Source: Brucellaceae bacterium (GTDB taxonomy: Bacteria > Pseudomonadota > Alphaproteobacteria > Rhizobiales > Rhizobiaceae). From it: DNA of 64,000 nt. Of this stretch, positions 59,955-64,000 are shown one piece after another; the stretch's first letter is position 1, and each line of letters starts with the position of its first letter. The position numbers and the translations under genes were made by a program. The notes beneath the pieces are model-generated. The model was not told the DNA's origin and did not search any database. It saw only the letters and a list, made by a program, of their open reading frames with translations. The stretch lies in contig JACKJV010000007.1 of assembly GCA_020637775.1 (NCBI GenBank), positions 1-64,000 on the forward strand, in the 5' to 3' direction.

Positions 59955-60167
59955 TCAGGCCTTCTTGACGCCGCAGGTGTTGATCCCGAGCAGGCTGTAG
60001 GGCGGACACCAGCCCAGCACAGCCGTTGCGAGAAGGACAATGCCGACGATGAGCGCGACCCACTGCCACACACCTGTCGCCGTGCCCATGAAGTAAAGGG
60101 CAAGGAGAACGACGCCGGCAATGGCGCGGATCGCACGATCCGCCGTACCCATATTGGTCTTGAACAT
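59955..60167 (-). CDS. DUF2892 inner-membrane protein
   Basis: Protein of 70 residues. FKTNMGTADRAIRAIAGVVLLALYF then a second hydrophobic helix and GWCPPYSLLGINTC, the YgaP-type membrane domain (two helices). It lacks the rhodanese half of YgaP. It follows the Crp/Fnr gene by 126 bases on the same strand, and the two are probably functionally linked. Confidence 0.88.
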   Translation of the reverse strand: MFKTNMGTADRAIRAIAGVVLLALYFMGTATGVWQWVALIVGIVLLATAVLGWCPPYSLLGINTCGVKKA

Positions 60168-60293
60168 GAGAAACTCCCTTATAGTGCCTTCATCAGCCGA
60201 TCCGGTTCGTCCGGACAGCAAGACTGCCAAAGCATGATGCCCCTTCTCGTCTGCAATTTCTGTGACAAGGTCACCGAACTGCGCCGCAGGGGA

Positions 60294-60932
60294 TCACTCC
60301 TGCCCGGCAAGTGCCTGGAGGGCAGGGACATCGGATAGCCGGATCGCGCCGCGATCAAGCTCCACGAGGCCGCGCATGCGCAACGCTTCCAACCGCCGCG
60401 ACACGACCTCGCGTGCAGACCCGATCGCAGTTGCAAGCGCTTGGTGGGTGAGGCGAACCAGCCCTTGCGCATCGGCCCGCTCCAGCAGCAGACGCGCCAG
60501 CCGCTGCTCCACCTTCACGAAGGCAACCTGCTCAAGAAGCCGTGTCACATCATTCAACCGGCTCGCGAACGAGCGGAAGACGAATGTCCTGAAATCCGCT
60601 GATTGATCCATCAGTGCGAGAAAATCGCCACGGGGCAACACGCTGATGGCCACCTGCGTTTCCGCGATCCCCTCGCCCGTATAGGCCTCGCCGCCAAGCA
60701 GGCCGAGCGTGGTCTGTATGCAGGTCTGGCCACGTTCGACCGTGTAGAGAAGGATGTCCCGTCCTGTCCGGCCGGTGAGATAGACGCCGACACGCCCTTC
60801 ATGCACGAGAACGAAACCGCCTGCCTCGGCGCCCGGCCGGAACAGGACAGTGCCCGGCACCAGGCGGGTCACGGGAAGGCGCGCGAGGCGCGATCGCACG
60901 GATGGATCAAGAAGGCTGTCTGCTGCGTCCAT
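60294..60932 (-). CDS. Crp/Fnr-family transcriptional regulator
   Basis: Protein of 212 residues. A cyclic nucleotide-binding-like beta barrel (residues 25-130) and a C-terminal HTH with THQALATAIGSAREVVSRRLEAL. There is no N-terminal Cys cluster, so it is not an FNR-type iron-sulfur protein. It has one Cys (in TCIQTT). Likely controls the adjacent DUF2892 gene. Confidence 0.87.
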   Translation of the reverse strand: MDAADSLLDPSVRSRLARLPVTRLVPGTVLFRPGAEAGGFVLVHEGRVGVYLTGRTGRDILLYTVERGQTCIQTTLGLLGGEAYTGEGIAETQVAISVLPRGDFLALMDQSADFRTFVFRSFASRLNDVTRLLEQVAFVKVEQRLARLLLERADAQGLVRLTHQALATAIGSAREVVSRRLEALRMRGLVELDRGAIRLSDVPALQALAGQE

Positions 60933-61017
60933 GGTTCCGGTTCACGCTGGCATGAAGGACTTGCGCGATGCTATCGCACCGCTATTGTGCGCGTCCATTG
61001 CATATCGGAACGCATTG

Positions 61018-61485
61018 ATGACTGACACGCTGCTTGCCTATGAGGACTTCCATCCCGGCATGGAACTCCAGCTCGGAACCTATCCCGTATCCATCGAAGA
61101 GATCCGCGAATTCGCCAGCCGCTACGATCCTCAGCCCATGCATCTGGACGAGGAAGCGGCGGCAGCCGGAGTGCTTGGTGGCTTGTCCGCTTCAGGCTGG
61201 CACACGGTCTCCATCGCCATGCGCCTCATGTGCGACGGCTTCATCCTGAAGTCCACGTCGCAAGGCGCGCCAGGCGTGGACTACCTGAACTGGAAACGTC
61301 CCGTGATGGCCGGGGACGTCCTGAGCGGCAGGTCCATCATCCTGTCAAAACGCCGTTCCGCGTCCAGGCCGGCGCTGGGCTTCGTCCAGGTCAAGAGCGA
61401 GTTCTACAATCAGCGCGGCGAACTGGTTTGCGAGATGGAAAATGCCGGCATCATGGGTCTGCGCGAACCGGAAAAGGAAGAATGA
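61018..61485 (+). CDS. MaoC-family dehydratase (first of pair)
   Basis: Protein of 155 residues, hotdog fold. EIREFASRYDPQPMHLDEEAA contains the hydratase motif region (Asp and His positions), followed by ASGWHTVSIAMRLM. It likely hydrates an enoyl-CoA. Its stop overlaps the next start (ATGA). Confidence 0.87.
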   Translation: MTDTLLAYEDFHPGMELQLGTYPVSIEEIREFASRYDPQPMHLDEEAAAAGVLGGLSASGWHTVSIAMRLMCDGFILKSTSQGAPGVDYLNWKRPVMAGDVLSGRSIILSKRRSASRPALGFVQVKSEFYNQRGELVCEMENAGIMGLREPEKEE

Positions 61486-61961
61486 TGACGCTTGAGGAAA
61501 AACTGGCGCTGGGCAGCGTGCAGCAACTCGGGTCGCATACCTTCACGGCAGACGAGATCATCGATTTCGCAAGCCGATACGATCCCCAGCGCTTTCACCT
61601 GAGCGAGGCGGAAGCCGCAAAGACCCACTTCGGACGCCTGTGCGCCTCCGGCTGGCATACGGCGGCGATCTGGATGAGCCGGAACGTGGCGACCGACCAG
61701 GTCCTGACGCAGACCCTCCGCGCCCGCGGTGAGACGCCGGTCGAATTCGGACCCGCACTCGGCCTGAAGAACGTGCGCTGGACGGCCCCGGTCTTTGCCG
61801 GCGACACCGTTTCCTTCACACGCGCCTTCCTGAACCTGCGACCGCTCGACAAGCGTCCCGGCTGGTTCCTCGCCGCCAAGCACTGCGAGGCCCATAACGG
61901 TGAAGGAAAAAAGGTGATGGAGTTCGACAGCGCGCAGATGGTGCGGGACGGAAAGGCCTGA
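61482..61961 (+). CDS. MaoC-family dehydratase (second of pair)
   Basis: Protein of 159 residues, paralogue of the preceding gene: DEIIDFASRYDPQRFHLSEAEA and CASGWHTAAIWMSR. MMTL offers two adjacent ATG codons; the first overlaps the upstream stop. The two products may form a heteromeric hydratase. Confidence 0.87.
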   Translation: MMTLEEKLALGSVQQLGSHTFTADEIIDFASRYDPQRFHLSEAEAAKTHFGRLCASGWHTAAIWMSRNVATDQVLTQTLRARGETPVEFGPALGLKNVRWTAPVFAGDTVSFTRAFLNLRPLDKRPGWFLAAKHCEAHNGEGKKVMEFDSAQMVRDGKA

Positions 61962-62015
61962 CGACCGGCACACCGCCAACCGCCGGCGCGCCATGTGCCG
62001 GCGGACGACCGGTTC

Positions 62016-62561
62016 TCAATGCCCCTCGAACTCGATCAGCGTCCGGACCGTGACGCCCAGGTTTTCGATTTTCCTGCGTCCGCCAAGTTCCGGCAGGTCG
62101 ATGACGAAACAGGCTGAAACCACCTCTGCCCCCATCTGCTGCAACAGTTTCACCGCGCCCTCGGCCGTTCCGCCCGTGGCGATCAGATCGTCCACAAGGA
62201 TGACCTTCTGGCCCGGCAGAACAGCATCCTTGTGCATCTCCATTTCATCGACGCCATATTCCAGACTGTAGGCGATCGATACCGTCTCGTGCGGCAGCTT
62301 CCCCTTCTTGCGGATGGGAACGAACCCGGACGACAACTGGTGCGCCATGGCACCGCCCAGGATGAAGCCGCGCGCCTCGATCCCGGCAACATGGTCGATC
62401 TTCGAGCCCGCCCATGGATGAACCAGTTCATCGACCGACCGCCGGAAAGCGCGCGCATCGCCAAGCAGTGTCGTGATGTCGCGAAACACGATGCCGGGCT
62501 TGGGATAGTCATGGATGGCGCGGATGGAAGCGCGGAGCGTATCTGATAGCGAACGGTTCAT
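62016..62561 (-). CDS. apt: adenine phosphoribosyltransferase
   Basis: Protein of 181 residues. [26 protein letters not shown] and the PRPP loop [17 protein letters not shown]. It salvages adenine to AMP using PRPP. It lies downstream of the cytochrome bc1 genes on the same strand, as in rhizobia, but with a terminator between. Confidence 0.95.
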   Translation of the reverse strand: MNRSLSDTLRASIRAIHDYPKPGIVFRDITTLLGDARAFRRSVDELVHPWAGSKIDHVAGIEARGFILGGAMAHQLSSGFVPIRKKGKLPHETVSIAYSLEYGVDEMEMHKDAVLPGQKVILVDDLIATGGTAEGAVKLLQQMGAEVVSACFVIDLPELGGRRKIENLGVTVRTLIEFEGH

Positions 62562-62633
62562 GGTGGACCCTTGATCTCGGACCAAACAGCCGACTCGATG
62601 ACGGCACCTGCCTTTTTTGGCCTGACTGCCGTG

Positions 62634-62663
62634 AAAAGAAAAGGGCGCCGAAACAGGCGCCCT
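62634..62663 (-). terminator. terminator of the cytochrome bc1 operon
   Basis: Eight-base stem AGGGCGCC/GGCGCCCT (62642-62649, 62656-62663) with a 6-nt loop. On the minus strand TTTTCTTTTC follows. It lies 30 bases after the cytochrome c1 stop. Confidence 0.85.
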
Positions 62664-62692
62664 CCCCGAGGTCATTCGCCAAGGCGAACGCA

Positions 62693-63559
62693 TCAATGAT
62701 CGATCTTCGACCATACCTTGCGCTTGGTCAGGTAGAGCAGACCACCGAACACCAGCAGGAAGATCATGACGCGGAAGCCGGTCTTCTTGCGGTCTTCCAG
62801 CTTGGGCTCTGCGGCCCACATCATGAAGGCCGCGATATCCTTGGAATACTGGTCCAGCGTTTCCGGCGAACCGTCATCGTAAGTCACATAGCCGTCATCG
62901 ATGGGCTGCGCCATTGCCAGCGACTTGCCGGCGATGAAGTATGGATTGTAGTAGGTGCCTTCCGCGATTTCCATGCCTTCCGGCGGCTCTTCGTTGTAGC
63001 CGGTAAGCAGCGCATGAATGTAATCGGGCCCCTGCTCCTGATACATGGTGAACACGTCGAAGACGAAATTCGGGAAACCGCGCTCCACCGCCCGCGCCTT
63101 GGCGAGCAGCGAAAAGTCCGGCGGAGCGGCACCGTTGTTCGCTGCCGCGGCTGCCTCGACATTGGGGAACGGCGACGGGAAGTAGTCCGAAGGTATCGCC
63201 GCACGGGTGAACATCTCGCCATCGCCGTTCGGGCCGTCCTCGACCTCGTATTCAGCGGCGAAGGACTTCACCTGCTCTTCCGAATAGCCCAGTTCCTCGA
63301 GATCGCGGAAAGCGACCCGCTTGAGCGAGTGACAGGCGGCGCAGACTTCCTTGTAGATCTTCAGGCCACGCTGAAGCTGCCCCTTGTCGTAGTGTCCGAA
63401 CGGCCCGGCAAAGGACCAGTCCATGTATTCCGGTTTCTTGATCGGAAAATGGGTCGGTTCGGCAGCGGAGTGACCGCCGCCTTCTGCACCGAGGGCACCG
63501 GTGGCCAGTGCAAGGCCCAGTCCGAGAGCCGCGAAACCCTTGAGGATCGTTTTCATCAT
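62693..63559 (-). CDS. petC: cytochrome c1 of the bc1 complex
   Basis: Protein of 288 residues. Signal peptide, haem site CAACH (Cys73, Cys76, His77), [18 protein letters not shown] with the axial Met, and a C-terminal membrane anchor ([19 protein letters not shown]). It passes electrons from the Rieske protein to soluble cytochrome c in the periplasm. Last gene of the bc1 operon. Confidence 0.95.
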   Translation of the reverse strand: MMKTILKGFAALGLGLALATGALGAEGGGHSAAEPTHFPIKKPEYMDWSFAGPFGHYDKGQLQRGLKIYKEVCAACHSLKRVAFRDLEELGYSEEQVKSFAAEYEVEDGPNGDGEMFTRAAIPSDYFPSPFPNVEAAAAANNGAAPPDFSLLAKARAVERGFPNFVFDVFTMYQEQGPDYIHALLTGYNEEPPEGMEIAEGTYYNPYFIAGKSLAMAQPIDDGYVTYDDGSPETLDQYSKDIAAFMMWAAEPKLEDRKKTGFRVMIFLLVFGGLLYLTKRKVWSKIDH

Positions 63560-63583
63560 TCAGTCCTTTTCAAGCCTTGCGTC

Positions 63584-64000
63584 TCAGCCCTTGGTTTCCG
63601 GGGCCGCGGTCGCGCCGGCAGGCTGGGCATGCGCCCCACCCTTGTTCTTTTGCAGCACGGCCTCGGTGATGGAATTCGGCAACCGCTTCGGCGTCTCGAT
63701 CAGGCCGAGCACCGGCAGGATGACCAGGAAGAAGGCGAAGTAGTAGAGCGTGGCGACCTGCGCCATGGTCACATAGGTGCCTTCAGCCGGGCGCGACCCG
63801 AGCCAGCCGAGGAAGACCGTGTCGATGACAAAAAGCCAGAAGAACAGCTTGTACCAGGGGCGGTAGACGGCCGAGCGAACCTTGGACGTATCCAGCCACG
63901 GCAGGACGAAAAGCACCGCGATCGAGCCGAACATGGCCAGCACGCCGCCAAGCTTGGAATCGATCGGTCCGATGTTGAACGTGATCGCGCGAAGGATGGC
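63584..64000 (-). CDS. petB: cytochrome b of the bc1 complex (C-terminal part)
   Basis: The frame runs off the right edge; 138 C-terminal residues are visible. [25 protein letters not shown], and the last membrane segments ([17 protein letters not shown]) identify cytochrome b. An Ala/Gly-rich tail ends the protein 24 bases before cytochrome c1. Confidence 0.93.
   Translation of the reverse strand, partial: AILRAITFNIGPIDSKLGGVLAMFGSIAVLFVLPWLDTSKVRSAVYRPWYKLFFWLFVIDTVFLGWLGSRPAEGTYVTMAQVATLYYFAFFLVILPVLGLIETPKRLPNSITEAVLQKNKGGAHAQPAGATAAPETKG

Overview
The window is GC-rich chromosomal DNA from an alphaproteobacterium, most likely of the order Hyphomicrobiales (Rhizobiales). The evidence is gene content and order: lrp | trxB-lsrB with an AbcR-type small RNA, petP-petR-sensor kinase, cytochrome bc1 genes followed by apt, lgt with a MidA-type methyltransferase, a BA14K protein, FkbM methyltransferases, and long forms of UvrB and L25. 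I see no rRNA, tRNA, CRISPR array or intact insertion sequence.

Layout. 0-5 kb: end of an unidentified gene, a small exported protein, a glutathione transferase, an EAL protein beside a degenerate EAL paralogue, and aspartate aminotransferase. 5-18.5 kb: an EF-G-like GTPase, then a surface-sugar region. This region has a one-chain nucleotide-sugar dehydratase/transaminase fusion, three FkbM methyltransferases and three glycosyltransferases. The lsrB-trxB-lrp redox/regulatory block and its sRNA lie inside it. 18.5-28 kb: greA and many single housekeeping or envelope genes (PQQ-type sugar dehydrogenase, EamA transporter, extensin-like lipoprotein, YciA thioesterase, cytochrome c, SDR, EF-hand protein, MsrA). 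28-36 kb: a lower-GC secreted protein of unknown function, uvrB coupled to a DUF922 protease, then a low-GC island. The island carries a two-gene unit (small protein plus Ser/Thr kinase) and a long stretch with no convincing gene. 36-51 kb: MidA/lgt, ubiK, ybjN, csaA, eptA, trkH, a cold-shock gene with a long leader, BA14K, an MBL hydrolase, ilvE, petPR plus kinase, a cytochrome c, and selO. 51-64 kb: pgeF, an M24 peptidase-like gene, a lipoprotein, prs, a GNAT, rplY-pth-ychF, a DUF599 protein, a Crp/Fnr regulator with a DUF2892 protein, paired MaoC genes, apt, and the cytochrome c1 and cytochrome b genes (the last runs off the window).

How genes may work together. The fused RmlB/WecE protein could make a dTDP-4-amino-sugar in two consecutive steps, for a glycan assembled by the nearby glycosyltransferases and decorated by the FkbM enzymes. 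LsrB probably activates the adjacent anti-Shine-Dalgarno sRNA. lgt-midA and pgeF, usually neighbours on one strand, lie 14 kb apart on opposite strands, which suggests an inversion. The least explained parts are the 33-34.7 kb kinase unit, the 762-residue fusion and the low-GC secreted protein at 28-29 kb.
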